A DNA stretch of 64,000 nt from Trinickia soli (GTDB lineage Bacteria; Pseudomonadota; Gammaproteobacteria; Burkholderiales; Burkholderiaceae). The position numbers and the translations under genes were made by a program. Of the stretch, positions 16,803 through 25,977 are shown one piece after another. The stretch lies in NCBI RefSeq assembly GCF_002879855.1, contig NZ_PNYB01000011.1, forward strand, positions 124,001 to 188,000, read 5' to 3'. Position 1 is the first letter of the stretch, and each line of letters starts with the position of its first letter. A model generated the notes under the pieces. It had not been told where the DNA came from. It did no database searches and was given only the letters and a program-made list of their open reading frames with translations.

Positions 16803-18326
16803 TTACTTCGCATTGAGCGAAACGAAGCTGCGCGCATTGTCGCGTTGGACCAACAGCGCGATCTGTTGTCCGCCACGTTCGATCGCGGTCTCGAGCGCTT
16901 CGCGCGTTTCGACGAGTTCGCTGTTCACCGACAAGATGACATCGCCGGCTTGAATGCCCGCGTTCGCCGCCGCGCCCGTCGCAGAGTCGACCACCAAGCC
17001 GAGCGGCAGGCCTGTCGAACGCCGCTCGGCGTCACTCAAAGCGTGCACTGCCAGCCCCAGACGTTCGATCGCATGACGCTCGCCGGGCCCCGCTGTCGTC
17101 TCCCGTGCTGTCGCAGCCGTGGTGCCGTTGTCCCTTCGCTCGACGACGACCGTGGTCAACGTCATCGGCTTTTTGTTTCGCACCAGGGTGAGCGCGACCT
17201 TTGTGCCGGGTTGTAGCGCCGCGACGTATTCGGTGAGGTCCGCTTCATGTTCGATCGCTTTCCCATTGATACGCGTGATGACATCGCCCGCTGCCAAACC
17301 GTTTGCAGCGCCACGGTGCGTGGCAGGCGCGACCGCGGTCACGAGCGCCCCCGTTGCACGCGGCAGACCGAATGCGGCGGCAAGACCCGGGTCGACATCC
17401 TGGGTCTGGATGCCCAGGCTGCCGCCGGCCAGTTTGCCTTGCCCTCGCAATTGGGCGCGCAGTTTGAGCGCGGCGTCGATCGGGATGGCCAACGTCAGGC
17501 TTCTATAAGGTCCCGCATCGGCATAGACCTGGAGGTTCACACCGATGACGGCGCCGTTGCTGTCGAGCAGCGGGCCGCCGGAGTTGTCGGGGCCGGCCGC
17601 GATGTCCGTTTCGAGGAAGGAAAACGTATTGCCGTCGGCCGTCGCGTGCGGTGTCACGCTGACGAGGCCGGAGGTTGCCGCGTTTTGCGGGCCGTCGGGC
17701 GCGCCGATCGCAAGGACGCGCTCGCCGACGCGCACATGCGATGAATCGCCAAGCCGCATGACCGGCAGCTTCGTCGCGCCTTCGATTTGCAATAACGCAA
17801 TGTCGGTTTGCGGATCGACGGCGAGCACGTCGGCCTTGAATTGACGCCGATCGATCAGCGTCACTGTCACTTGTTCTGCCCGGTTGACGACATGCGCGGT
17901 CGTCACCACGATGCCGTCCGCGCTGACAATGAACCCCGAGCCTGTGCCCCAGACGGCGCGCGGCGCGTCGGGCACCGTCGACGGCGCCGGTGGCGGGGCT
18001 GACGATGCACGAAACACGGAGTAGACCGGATCGTCGGGATCGAGGCTGTCGAGCCCGGGCGCGCTTACCGTTTGGCCGCCCTGATCCGCTGGCATGGCGG
18101 TGCTGATGTTGACGACGGCCGGGCCGTATCGCTCGACCATCGCGGCGAAATCCGTCTGCGTCTGCGCCGGTGCGACGGGTGGCGCGCGCATGACTTTGGT
18201 GAGCGGCGCGCGGGCTTGCGCGTTCGACGCCGCTGGTGGAAGAAACACCGCGCCGGCGAGCAACATGATGGTCCCCGCGGTGCGGAGCACAGTCCTGGCT
18301 TCGGCCCTCTGAATTCGGCTACGCAT
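16803..18326 (-). CDS. HtrA/DegP-type serine protease with two PDZ domains and altered active-site loop
   Basis: The 507-residue protein has a signal segment (IMLLAGAVFLPPAASNAQA), a trypsin-like domain and two PDZ domains (GSLGIQTQDVDPG onwards, and GLPLGLVVDSATGAAANAG onwards). ATG 18326 follows GGGGGTGAG. The catalytic His is in VTTAHVV, the Asp in QTDIALLQI and Ser249 in GPDNSGGPL. Family members almost always read PGNSGG; here residue 247, which builds the oxyanion hole, is Asp instead of Gly. Activity may be reduced or conditional. It would act in the periplasm on unfolded proteins. It is divergent from the PilZ gene. Confidence 0.88.
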   Translation of the reverse strand: MRSRIQRAEARTVLRTAGTIMLLAGAVFLPPAASNAQARAPLTKVMRAPPVAPAQTQTDFAAMVERYGPAVVNISTAMPADQGGQTVSAPGLDSLDPDDPVYSVFRASSAPPPAPSTVPDAPRAVWGTGSGFIVSADGIVVTTAHVVNRAEQVTVTLIDRRQFKADVLAVDPQTDIALLQIEGATKLPVMRLGDSSHVRVGERVLAIGAPDGPQNAATSGLVSVTPHATADGNTFSFLETDIAAGPDNSGGPLLDSNGAVIGVNLQVYADAGPYRSLTLAIPIDAALKLRAQLRGQGKLAGGSLGIQTQDVDPGLAAAFGLPRATGALVTAVAPATHRGAANGLAAGDVITRINGKAIEHEADLTEYVAALQPGTKVALTLVRNKKPMTLTTVVVERRDNGTTAATARETTAGPGERHAIERLGLAVHALSDAERRSTGLPLGLVVDSATGAAANAGIQAGDVILSVNSELVETREALETAIERGGQQIALLVQRDNARSFVSLNAK

Positions 18327-18671
18327 AACTCACCCCCAGATCAAATCATAGTTCTCGCGCGGGCGGCCAGCCGAATGGTTTTTGAATGGACTTGTTTGCC
18401 GTCGGTCACCAGCGCAATCATTGTCGATCGGCAGGACAGCGCCCGCTGTGAGGCAGCGCACGGTCGAGGTGTAACAGGCGGACGGGCGCATCGTTGGCGC
18501 GCGGCGAGGCGTAATCGATATCGCCTTGGAGCGGGCGATTTCCGAGCCGGTCGTGAGTTTGACGTGGATCAATCGAAGCGTAACGACGCCGCGCGGGCCG
18601 GTGCCTTTCATACGATGTTTGGAGTAGCATCATCGAACCTTCCGTCGAGCCGCCTTCGCGGCACTTAGCCG
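18327..18671. other. Intergenic region between htrA-like and PilZ genes
   Basis: This 345-bp divergent gap should hold the promoters of both neighbours. Short frames inside it lack ribosome sites and family resemblance. I see no gene, repeat or RNA in it. Confidence 0.5.
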
Positions 18672-19592
18672 ATGACGTCCTTGCCCGAACCCGACCCGCA
18701 TCCACTGCTCGATGCCGCGCAGATTCCTGTCGGCGAGCCGCTAGCCTGGCCGCTGTTGGATCAAGACGGCAGAGTGCTGTTGCGCGCAGGCTCCATGGTC
18801 GCGACGGATGAAGAGCGGCGCTTTCTGGTCAGGCATTTTTCGTTTTATGCGGGCGCTGCGCCGGAACACGGGGGCGCGAGCGAGGTGCCGAACGATCGTT
18901 TGACATTGGCCGGCATGCGACTTTTGATCGGCTCGCCGGTGGGCGTCAGAGGCCTGCTGGCGACGAGCGGGCCAGTGCGGCGCTGCAGGTTGATCGGCAT
19001 CAGCCCCGATCGCGCGCTGTTTGTCACGGCGCCGGGCGCGGGTCGTTTGCCCCTCGTATTGACGGCGGGCGAAAACGTCCAGGGCGTGGCGATCGGTGCG
19101 CATGCCGTCTACTCGTTCTCAAGCACGGTATTGGCGGTGTGCGCCCGGCCGCTCGACTATGTGGTGCTTTCCGAGCCGCGTGGCATCCACATGCTGCGCG
19201 AGCGCAAGGCTGTGCGCGTGCATACGCATCTTGCCGTGAGGTATGGCAAAGCGCTGCCGGATGCGAAAGGCGAGGCCCAGGGCGCGAGCGAGGGCGGGCC
19301 GCTCGGGCTCGGCCTGGGCCGCGATCTCAGCGCGCGAGGCATGTCGCTCGTCAGCGCGCAGCCGGTCGGCGAAGTCGGTACGCGGATACGCGTGTCGTTC
19401 CCGATCAGCACGGTGCAGATCGATGCCGAATTCGAGGCGTTCGCCGTCGTGCGTTATGTGAAGGCGAGCGATGAGGGCGATGGCTCCGTCGAGCACGGCC
19501 TTGAATTCGAAGCGATCAGCGCGCAAGAGCAATTCGCATTGCGCTCCTATCTGTTCGATTGCTTGAGCGCGAGGATGCAGATGCAGCTCTGA
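18672..19592 (+). CDS. YcgR-like flagellar brake protein with PilZ domain
   Basis: The 306-residue protein has an N-terminal region beginning QIPVGEPLAWPLLDQDGRVLL, a YcgR_N-like beta domain (about 75-165) and a C-terminal PilZ domain. The c-di-GMP motif is present as RERKAVR (RxxxR) and DLSARGMSL (D-x-S-x-x-G). It would bind c-di-GMP and slow the flagellar motor or adjust motility. The next gene, convergent, is a diguanylate cyclase, so the two may form a local signalling pair. Confidence 0.85.
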   Translation: MTSLPEPDPHPLLDAAQIPVGEPLAWPLLDQDGRVLLRAGSMVATDEERRFLVRHFSFYAGAAPEHGGASEVPNDRLTLAGMRLLIGSPVGVRGLLATSGPVRRCRLIGISPDRALFVTAPGAGRLPLVLTAGENVQGVAIGAHAVYSFSSTVLAVCARPLDYVVLSEPRGIHMLRERKAVRVHTHLAVRYGKALPDAKGEAQGASEGGPLGLGLGRDLSARGMSLVSAQPVGEVGTRIRVSFPISTVQIDAEFEAFAVVRYVKASDEGDGSVEHGLEFEAISAQEQFALRSYLFDCLSARMQMQL

Positions 19593-19620
19593 TCGGGTGA
19601 TCGTTTGATTCCGTGAATGC

Positions 19621-21441
19621 TCAATCCGCGCCCATCGATTCCTCTTCGTATACCTCGATGCGGTTGCGCCCGCGTTCCTTTGCGACATAGAGCGCCTTAT
19701 CGCAACGGGAAAGCGCCTGGTAGGCGCCCACATCCGTTGCGCGCAAGCTGTCGATGCCGATGCTGACCGTCATCGCCACCTGCCGGGCGCCTTCGACGAG
19801 CGGCGCTTCATCGATGCGGCGCTGCACTCGCCGTGCGAACGCAACGGCATCGTCGATCGTCGCGTCGGGTAGCACGGCCGCGAATTCTTCGCCGCCGATC
19901 CGCCCGACGATATCGCCCGCCCGGCTTTCGGCACGCAGCAACGCAGCGAAGTGACTGAGCGCGCGATCGCCCAACGCGTGCCCCCATCGATCGTTGAGTA
20001 CTTTGAAGTGATCGAGATCGAGCATGAGCACCGCGGCCTGTTTGATGTCGGCGGTGCGTATCCGCATCAATTCCGCCTCGCTGCGCAACGTGAAATGGCG
20101 GCGGTTCGGCAGTTGCGTGAGGTGGTCGATCGTCGCCAATTCGTTGAGATCGGCTTCGATGCGCTTGCGATCGGTCGCATCGGTGATAAAGCCGTGCCAT
20201 AGCGTGCTGCCGTCGGGCAACCGTTGCGGGCGCGCGTCGCCTTGCCGCCAGCAAGTGCCTTGGTGCGGCAGCGTCACGCGGTATTCGAGGTGCCAGGGCG
20301 TCAGGTTCGCGGCGGATTGTTGCAACGAATACCGATAGGCCGCCACATCGCGCGGATCGATGCGCGCTTCGATCGCGTCTGCGCTCCGGGTCACGTCCTC
20401 GGGTGTCAGCTCGTAGATGTCCTTGATGCCCTCGCTGGCATAGGTAACGGTGGCGCGCCCGTCGAGCGTGAGCCGATATTCGAAGACGAGGCCAGGTACT
20501 TCGTTGGTCAGGTTCGTGATCAGGTCGATCGTGTGTTGCAGCTCTTGTGACGTTTCGCGCAATGCCGTGATGTCGGTCGTCGTACCGACCATCCGCAGAG
20601 CGCGGCCGTCGCGATCGCGGCTGACCACTTTGCCGCGGCTGCAAATCCACTTATATGAGCCGTCTTTGCAACGAATCCGATGTTCGACCGCATAGCTATC
20701 GGTGCGATTGTCGAAATGCGCCTTCATCGTCGCCTGCACGTGAGCGAGATCGTCCGGGTGCAGACGAAGGTAAGCGTCTTCGATTCGATTGCTGAGGTCG
20801 TTCGGCCCATAGCCAAGCATGGCCGCCCACGCCGGGGAGTAGTGGACTTCGCCGGTGGTGACATTGCGATCCCAGAGGCCCGTTCCGCTGCCGGTCAGCG
20901 CCAGGCTCACGAGGTTGCTGTCCACTTCGAATGAATCCGCGCTTTGCGCTTGTGCTTGTGCTTGTGCTCGGGCGAGCGCGTAAGCCGCCAGCGACGCGAA
21001 GTCGCGCAAGGTGCTGCGCTGCGTCTCGTCGAGCCGGCGCGGGGAGGCATCGAGCAGATAGAGCGTGCCGATCTGTTGCCCGCCGCTGTCGGTCAGCGCG
21101 CATGCCGCAAAAAAATGGGGCCGGCTTTCGGGCGATGTGCCAGCGCCGTCTTCGTTGACGAAACGCGGATCGCCACGGATGTCGTCGACGACGATCAAGG
21201 TCTCATGCCGCTTTCCGGCGGCGGCACACGCCGCGAGCAGCGCAGGAGGGAGCGTGGCGGGCGCCATGCCGGCGACGGCGAGCAGTTCCTGCCCGCTTGA
21301 GCTCGAAACCGTGATCAACACGGTCGAGACGCCGAAGTGCGTGCGCGCGAGCCGGGCCACGGTCTCGCACTCAGGGCGGGCATCGCGGGCCGAACGACCG
21401 GCCGTGCCGATCGCGCCGTTATCGAAGTCCGTAGTCAGCAT
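19621..21441 (-). CDS. Diguanylate cyclase with GAF and two PAS domains
   Basis: The 606-residue protein has an N-terminal GAF domain (about 20-160, ending FASLAAYALARAQAQ), two PAS/PAC domains (LALTGSGTGLWDRN onwards and NEVPGLVFEYRLTL onwards) and a GGDEF domain from about 435. The active-site motif reads GGEEF in GRIGGEEFAAVLP, and the inhibitory I-site RxxD is present as RAGD just upstream. The protein is therefore likely an active, product-inhibited maker of c-di-GMP. No membrane segment is seen, so it should sense a cytoplasmic signal. It converges with the PilZ gene, which may be one of its effectors. Confidence 0.92.
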   Translation of the reverse strand: MLTTDFDNGAIGTAGRSARDARPECETVARLARTHFGVSTVLITVSSSSGQELLAVAGMAPATLPPALLAACAAAGKRHETLIVVDDIRGDPRFVNEDGAGTSPESRPHFFAACALTDSGGQQIGTLYLLDASPRRLDETQRSTLRDFASLAAYALARAQAQAQAQSADSFEVDSNLVSLALTGSGTGLWDRNVTTGEVHYSPAWAAMLGYGPNDLSNRIEDAYLRLHPDDLAHVQATMKAHFDNRTDSYAVEHRIRCKDGSYKWICSRGKVVSRDRDGRALRMVGTTTDITALRETSQELQHTIDLITNLTNEVPGLVFEYRLTLDGRATVTYASEGIKDIYELTPEDVTRSADAIEARIDPRDVAAYRYSLQQSAANLTPWHLEYRVTLPHQGTCWRQGDARPQRLPDGSTLWHGFITDATDRKRIEADLNELATIDHLTQLPNRRHFTLRSEAELMRIRTADIKQAAVLMLDLDHFKVLNDRWGHALGDRALSHFAALLRAESRAGDIVGRIGGEEFAAVLPDATIDDAVAFARRVQRRIDEAPLVEGARQVAMTVSIGIDSLRATDVGAYQALSRCDKALYVAKERGRNRIEVYEEESMGAD

Positions 21442-21961
21442 TCCAGGCGGCAGTTGTGAGCGGGTGAACTATATAGAGCTATCGACTATAACGGCGTAGA
21501 GCCATCTCGGCTTTAGTCTGATCATTGAAGATTGTTGTATGCGCAACGTTCGAAGGTCCGGACGGATCCGGCCCCGCCACACCGAACCCCGCGGCTGTCA
21601 TTCCTTCCAGGCCCGAATAGTCTCCTTAACGGAATCGCACTAGGCGTAAACACGGGTTCCCGCGGCCCGAACCTCAGCGTTGAAGCCGATATATGCGCTG
21701 CGACATGGGCTTCATGTTTTTCGCCTGATGGGACGCGATGATGTGTTCGCCTACGCTTCGTGCAGCAAAGTGAAATCGATGGGGCCGGCACAAATGCGAA
21801 CCGAAGCGCGGGACGCCACCAGCCGACGGTCCCCTGGCGACGAGACGCACAACGGCTCGCCCGCCCCAAACGTTGCTGACCAACCTAAGCCTATAGATTC
21901 GAGACAAACCTGACGACGGCCCGCAGCGGCCGTTTCAGCATGCTGATAAAGGAGCAAGCTC
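21442..21961. other. Intergenic region upstream of the purine permease
   Basis: This 520-bp divergent gap holds the promoters of the cyclase and permease genes. A short hairpin (ACGGCC at 21916-21921 with GGCCGT at 21928-21933) lies about 30 bp before the permease start. Frames in the gap show no ribosome site or recognisable product. I see no convincing gene. Confidence 0.45.
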
Positions 21962-23347
21962 ATGAGTGATACGCAGGCGCGGCCGGTCGTCGGCTCCGGC
22001 GCGACGGACGACTTCGGCGGTAACGGAGTCATCGATCGATATTTCGACATTTCTTCGCGCGGCAGCACGCAGCGCCGCGAAGTCGTCGCGGGCGTCACCA
22101 CCTTCCTGGCGATGGTCTATTCCGTGTTCGTCGTGCCCGGTATGCTCGGCCGGGCGGGATTCGATACGAGCGCCGTATTCGTTGCCGTCTGTCTGACGAC
22201 GGCGTTCGGTTCGCTGCTGATGGGCCTCTGGGCGAAGCTGCCGATCGCGATCGGCTGCGCGATTTCGCTGACGGCGTTTACCGCGTTCGGCCTCGTGCTC
22301 GGCAAGGGGATTGCCCCGGCCGTCGCGCTCGGCGCGGTGTTCCTGATGGGGCTCGTCTTCACGGCGATCTCGGTCACGGGCGTGCGCTCGTGGATCTTGC
22401 GCAATCTGCCGGCCGGCGTCGCACATGGCACGGGAATCGGGATCGGTTTGTTCCTGCTGTTGATCGCGTCGAACGACGTGGGTCTCGTCGTCAAGAATGC
22501 GGGCGGCGGCTTGCCGCTCGCGCTCGGTCACGTCACGGCGTTTCCGGTGATCATGTCGGTGATCGGCCTGGCAGCCATTTTCGGGCTGGAGCGACGTCGC
22601 GTGCCGGGCGGGATTCTGCTCGTCGTCGTCGCGATCTCGACGATCGGTCTTGCCTTGGACCCTGGCGTGAAGTTCCACGGCGTGTTCGCGCTGCCTTCGT
22701 TGAGCACGCCGGGCCACGCATCGCTGATCGGTGCGATGGACATCAAAGGGGCGCTTTCGGTTGCGGTGTTGCCCAGCGTCTTTGCGCTCGTCATGACGGC
22801 CGTCTTCGATGCGACGGGAACGATCCGCGCCGTGGCCGGGCAGTCGGGCCAACTCGACGAAAAAGGCTGCATCATCAACGGCGGGCGCGCATTGACGGCC
22901 GATTCGCTCAGCTCGATCTTCTCCGGCTTTTTCGGGGGGGCGCCGGCAGCGGCCTATATCGAATCGAGCGTCGGCGTGGCCGCTGGCGCGAAGACGGGTC
23001 TTGCCGCCGCGGTGGTCGGGCTGCTGTTTCTCGTCGTGATGTTCTTCTCGCCGCTCGCCGGTCTCGTCCCGTCCTATGCGACCGCGCCTGCGCTGATGTA
23101 TGTCGGGTTGCTGATGCTGTCGAGCGTGAGCAAGCTGCATATGGACGACATGGTCGATTCGATGGCGGGGCTCGTGACTGCCGTGTTCATCGTGCTGACG
23201 GCCAATATCGTGACGGGCATCATGCTCGGCTTCGCGACGCTCGTGATCGGCCGCATCGTTAGCGGCGAATGGCGCAAGCTCAATGTGGGCACCGTGTCTA
23301 TCGCGGTCGTGTTGGTCGCGTTCTACGCCGGGGGATGGGCTATCTGA
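21962..23347 (+). CDS. NCS2 purine permease (AzgA-like)
   Basis: ATG 21962 follows AAAGGAG and gives 461 residues with about 12 to 14 membrane segments. It fits the AzgA branch of nucleobase/cation symporters: [24 protein letters not shown] at the N-terminus is the typical opening, and [14 protein letters not shown] and [22 protein letters not shown] are conserved substrate-region blocks. It should import adenine, guanine or hypoxanthine by proton symport at the inner membrane. A T-tract hairpin follows the stop. No purine catabolic genes are nearby. Confidence 0.9.
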   Translation: MSDTQARPVVGSGATDDFGGNGVIDRYFDISSRGSTQRREVVAGVTTFLAMVYSVFVVPGMLGRAGFDTSAVFVAVCLTTAFGSLLMGLWAKLPIAIGCAISLTAFTAFGLVLGKGIAPAVALGAVFLMGLVFTAISVTGVRSWILRNLPAGVAHGTGIGIGLFLLLIASNDVGLVVKNAGGGLPLALGHVTAFPVIMSVIGLAAIFGLERRRVPGGILLVVVAISTIGLALDPGVKFHGVFALPSLSTPGHASLIGAMDIKGALSVAVLPSVFALVMTAVFDATGTIRAVAGQSGQLDEKGCIINGGRALTADSLSSIFSGFFGGAPAAAYIESSVGVAAGAKTGLAAAVVGLLFLVVMFFSPLAGLVPSYATAPALMYVGLLMLSSVSKLHMDDMVDSMAGLVTAVFIVLTANIVTGIMLGFATLVIGRIVSGEWRKLNVGTVSIAVVLVAFYAGGWAI

Positions 23348-23379
23348 TCGATGGCTTGATGAAACGGCATCCTTCCAGC

Positions 23380-23408
23380 GGGAATTGAAACGAAATTCCC
23401 TGTTTTGT
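23380..23408 (+). terminator. Rho-independent terminator after the purine permease
   Basis: A 7-bp perfect stem (GGGAATT at 23380-23386, AATTCCC at 23394-23400, loop GAAACGA) is followed by TGTTTTGT, 33 bp after the permease stop. Confidence 0.75.
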
Positions 23409-23599
23409 CCCAGAACGGTTTTCCCCGGCCAAATTCGCTTGAAGCACCGATTTCGGAACAGTAAATAGAAACGAGTGCCGTGTCCCTGCAGATGCGAGGA
23501 GCGCGGCACGACAATATATATGCCCCGGAGGAGACGCCAGGGGCTCCCGAAATCCCGTATCGCAAGCGCGTACGGTATTCACTGGAGGAGAGCCGTTTC

Positions 23600-24934
23600 A
23601 TGTCATCCCATCCAAACATCGATTCCCGCATGCTTCGCCGCGTCGCATTGGCCAGTGTCATCGGCGCGACGGTCGAATGGTACGACTTCTTCCTGTATGG
23701 CGTAGTGGCCGGCATTGTCTTCAACAAGCTCTACTTTCCGACGAACGACCCGCTCGTTTCGATCATGCTCGCCTATTCGACATTTGCCGTCGGGTTCGTG
23801 ACGCGTCCCGTCGGGGGCGTTCTGTTCGGGCACTTCGGCGATCGCATCGGCCGTAAATCGGCGCTGATTCTGTCGCTGTTCATCATGGGCATTTCGACCG
23901 TGGGCGTCGCTTTCGTGCCGACGTATGCGCAGATCGGCATTTGGGCGCCGATCCTGTTGTTGTCCTTACGGGTGCTGCAGGGTATCGGCCTGGGCGGAGA
24001 GTGGGGCGGTGCGGTGCTGATGGCGTACGAGTACGCGCCTGTGCACCGGCGCGGACTTTATGCCAGTCTGCCGCAGGTCGGCTTGTCGATCGGCCTGTGT
24101 CTTGCCTCGGGGATGGTCGCGGCCGTGTCGCACCTGCTCTCCGAGCAGGCGTTCTTCGCGTGGGGGTGGCGCATCGCGTTCGGCGCGTCGCTCGCGCTCG
24201 TCTTGATCGGGCTGTACATTCGCCTGAACGTGATGGAAACGCCCGAATTCGCCGCGCTCAAACGTGGCCGTTGCGAAGTACGGCTGCCGGTCGTCGAAAT
24301 GTTCGCCAATTACCGACGTGAATTGTTGCTCGGCATGGGGGCGCGCTATATCGACGGCGTGTTCTTCAATGTCTTTGCCGTTTTTTCGATCGGCTATCTG
24401 ACGCAGCACATCAAAATGGATCGCACGGACGCCTTGCTCGGCGTGATGATGGCCGCGTTCGTCATGTGCTTCTTCATTCCGTTGTTCGGCAGTCTCGCCG
24501 ATCGTGCCGGCCGTGCGCGCGTGTACAAATGGGGCTCGTTGCTGTGCGGCGCGTCGGTTTATCCGGCGTTCTGGCTGATCGAGAGCCAGCCGGGCAATAC
24601 GCTGCTGATCTGGCTCGCGATCGTGATCCCGTTCGGGATTTTCTACGCGATGGTGTATGGCCCGGAGGCGGCGCTCTTTGCAGACCTGTTCGATGCGAGC
24701 GTCCGCTACACCGGCATTTCTTTCGTCTATCAATTCTCGGGAATTTTCGCGAGCGGCCTCACGCCGATCATCGCCACCGCCCTGTGGAAGATGAGTGGCG
24801 GCAAGTGGTGGACCGTCTGCGCCTACGTGCTGTTCTCCGCGCTGGTGTCGGCCTGGTCGGCGCGGGCGATGGAACGCGCGCGTGGGCAGCAACGCGTGGC
24901 ATCGCGCGAACAGCCTGCCGTGAGCGCGCCGTGA
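23600..24934 (+). CDS. MFS transporter, metabolite:H+ symporter (MHS) family
   Basis: ATG 23600 is preceded by TGGAGGAG; the product has 444 residues and 12 membrane segments. The opening ATVEWYDFFLYG and the loop GHFGDRIGRKSALI are signatures of the MHS family (ShiA, KgtP, ProP relatives). LQGIGLGGEWGGAVLM in helix 4 is also typical. Substrates of this family are carboxylates, betaines or osmolytes. The adjacent convergent gene is the sulfoacetate regulator, but the orientation gives no proof of a sulfonate role. A long leader of about 200 bp precedes it. Confidence 0.85.
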   Translation: MSSHPNIDSRMLRRVALASVIGATVEWYDFFLYGVVAGIVFNKLYFPTNDPLVSIMLAYSTFAVGFVTRPVGGVLFGHFGDRIGRKSALILSLFIMGISTVGVAFVPTYAQIGIWAPILLLSLRVLQGIGLGGEWGGAVLMAYEYAPVHRRGLYASLPQVGLSIGLCLASGMVAAVSHLLSEQAFFAWGWRIAFGASLALVLIGLYIRLNVMETPEFAALKRGRCEVRLPVVEMFANYRRELLLGMGARYIDGVFFNVFAVFSIGYLTQHIKMDRTDALLGVMMAAFVMCFFIPLFGSLADRAGRARVYKWGSLLCGASVYPAFWLIESQPGNTLLIWLAIVIPFGIFYAMVYGPEAALFADLFDASVRYTGISFVYQFSGIFASGLTPIIATALWKMSGGKWWTVCAYVLFSALVSAWSARAMERARGQQRVASREQPAVSAP

Positions 24935-25002
24935 GGCGCATCGCCTGGTGACGCCGCGGCTCGCCGTGACAGGCAACGCCGCGGTCGCGACACCGGGAGG
25001 CT

Positions 25003-25767
25003 TCACGCACGAAACGTCTTTGCGGTCTCTTCGGCCGCGCGCCGCAGGTCCGGTTCGAATCGCAGCAAATCCTCGAGCGTCAATCGTCCGACGGGCGCCT
25101 GCACCGCAATCGCCGCGCAGGCGCGATTGCGGTCCAGCATGACCGGCACCGCGATTGCGATCAGTCCTTGCAGGTGTTCCTGGTTGTTGATGGCCAAGCG
25201 ACGGCGACGCGTGATCGCGAGTTCCTTGCGCAGCGCGTCGCGGTTCGTGATGGTTCGCTCCGAATAGGAACGCAGCGGCAGCGTTTCGATCACGCGCTCG
25301 CGTCGATCCTTCGGCAGAAAGCTGATCAGGAGCTTGCCGCTGGCCGAGCAGTGCAGCGGGACATGCGAGCCCGGTTGCAAATGCATGCGCAGCGGCCATT
25401 CCGTTTCGACGCGATCGACGTAGACGACATCGTTGCCCGACAGCATGGTCAGGTTGCAGGTTTCGCCGATTTTTTCGACGAGCTGCTCGAGCAAGACATG
25501 ACGCGCCGCAGCGGGACCTGCATGCATGAGCACGTTCACCGCGAGCATGCGCACGCGCGGCGAACATTCGTAGAGCTTGTCGCGGGCGCCGCGCGTGATG
25601 AGCCACGCGTCGCTCAGCTGCACGAGGATGCGGTGCATGGTCTGCTTCGGTAAATCGAGCGTGCTCGCGAGCTCCATCATGGAGAGCGGCCGGCCGGCCG
25701 CCGCCAGCGTTTCCAGCACGCGAAACGCTCGGACTGCCGCCGCATTCGACTGATTCGACGCCGACAT
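25003..25767 (-). CDS. sauR: IclR-family regulator of sulfoacetate genes (SauR-like)
   Basis: ATG 25767 follows GGGAGAGG and gives 254 residues. The winged helix covers about residues 10-75 (AFRVLETLAAAGRPLSMMEL, LPKQTMHRILVQL). The effector domain includes GETCNLTMLSGNDVVYVDRV and CSASGKLLISFLP. It is divergent from sauSTU, the same arrangement as the sulfoacetate locus known from Cupriavidus necator H16. A large inverted repeat lies between the two start sites and is the likely operator. The name rests on context; IclR proteins cannot be assigned by sequence alone. Confidence 0.8.
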   Translation of the reverse strand: MSASNQSNAAAVRAFRVLETLAAAGRPLSMMELASTLDLPKQTMHRILVQLSDAWLITRGARDKLYECSPRVRMLAVNVLMHAGPAAARHVLLEQLVEKIGETCNLTMLSGNDVVYVDRVETEWPLRMHLQPGSHVPLHCSASGKLLISFLPKDRRERVIETLPLRSYSERTITNRDALRKELAITRRRRLAINNQEHLQGLIAIAVPVMLDRNRACAAIAVQAPVGRLTLEDLLRFEPDLRRAAEETAKTFRA

Positions 25768-25821
25768 CGCCTCTCCCGATTTGCAACACACGCTGCAGTA
25801 GCCCTCATTGTGTATCGATTC

Positions 25822-25913
25822 GTGCGGATTTCGGGACTCGGGTAAGTCCCGAAATCCGCACTTTTCGTTGAGCGTGCCAACGCTGTCGGGAAATGTGCGG
25901 GAAACGGGACTCG
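25822..25913. promoter_or_regulatory. Large inverted repeat plus phased half-copy in the sauR-sauS region
   Basis: A perfect 17-bp inverted repeat (arms 25822-25838 and 25845-25861, 6-bp spacer) lies midway between the divergent starts. A partial copy occurs at 25895-25913: GTGCGG, four bases, then CGGGACTCG, matching 25822-25840 except at the four central bases (ATTT versus GAAA). The copies are 73 bp apart, close to seven helical turns. This fits cooperative binding by a tetrameric IclR protein. Confidence 0.65.
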
Positions 25914-25977
25914 CCTCCCGACGCGCTCGCATAGATTGGCTGTACCGCCAATCATCTTTTCGCAACGGAGTGCATCT

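Noticed and set aside
21870-21961. Purine or xanthine riboswitch before the NCS2 permease
   Set aside because: Only one short hairpin is present; no conserved purine-riboswitch core could be recognised.
21935-23509. 524-codon minus-strand frame opposite the purine permease
   Set aside because: Its product is almost only Arg, Asp, His and Gln, the usual mirror of a hydrophobic membrane-protein gene.
23966-25789. 607-codon minus-strand frame opposite the MHS transporter and the sauR gene
   Set aside because: Both DNA segments already encode well-supported proteins; this frame has no motif.
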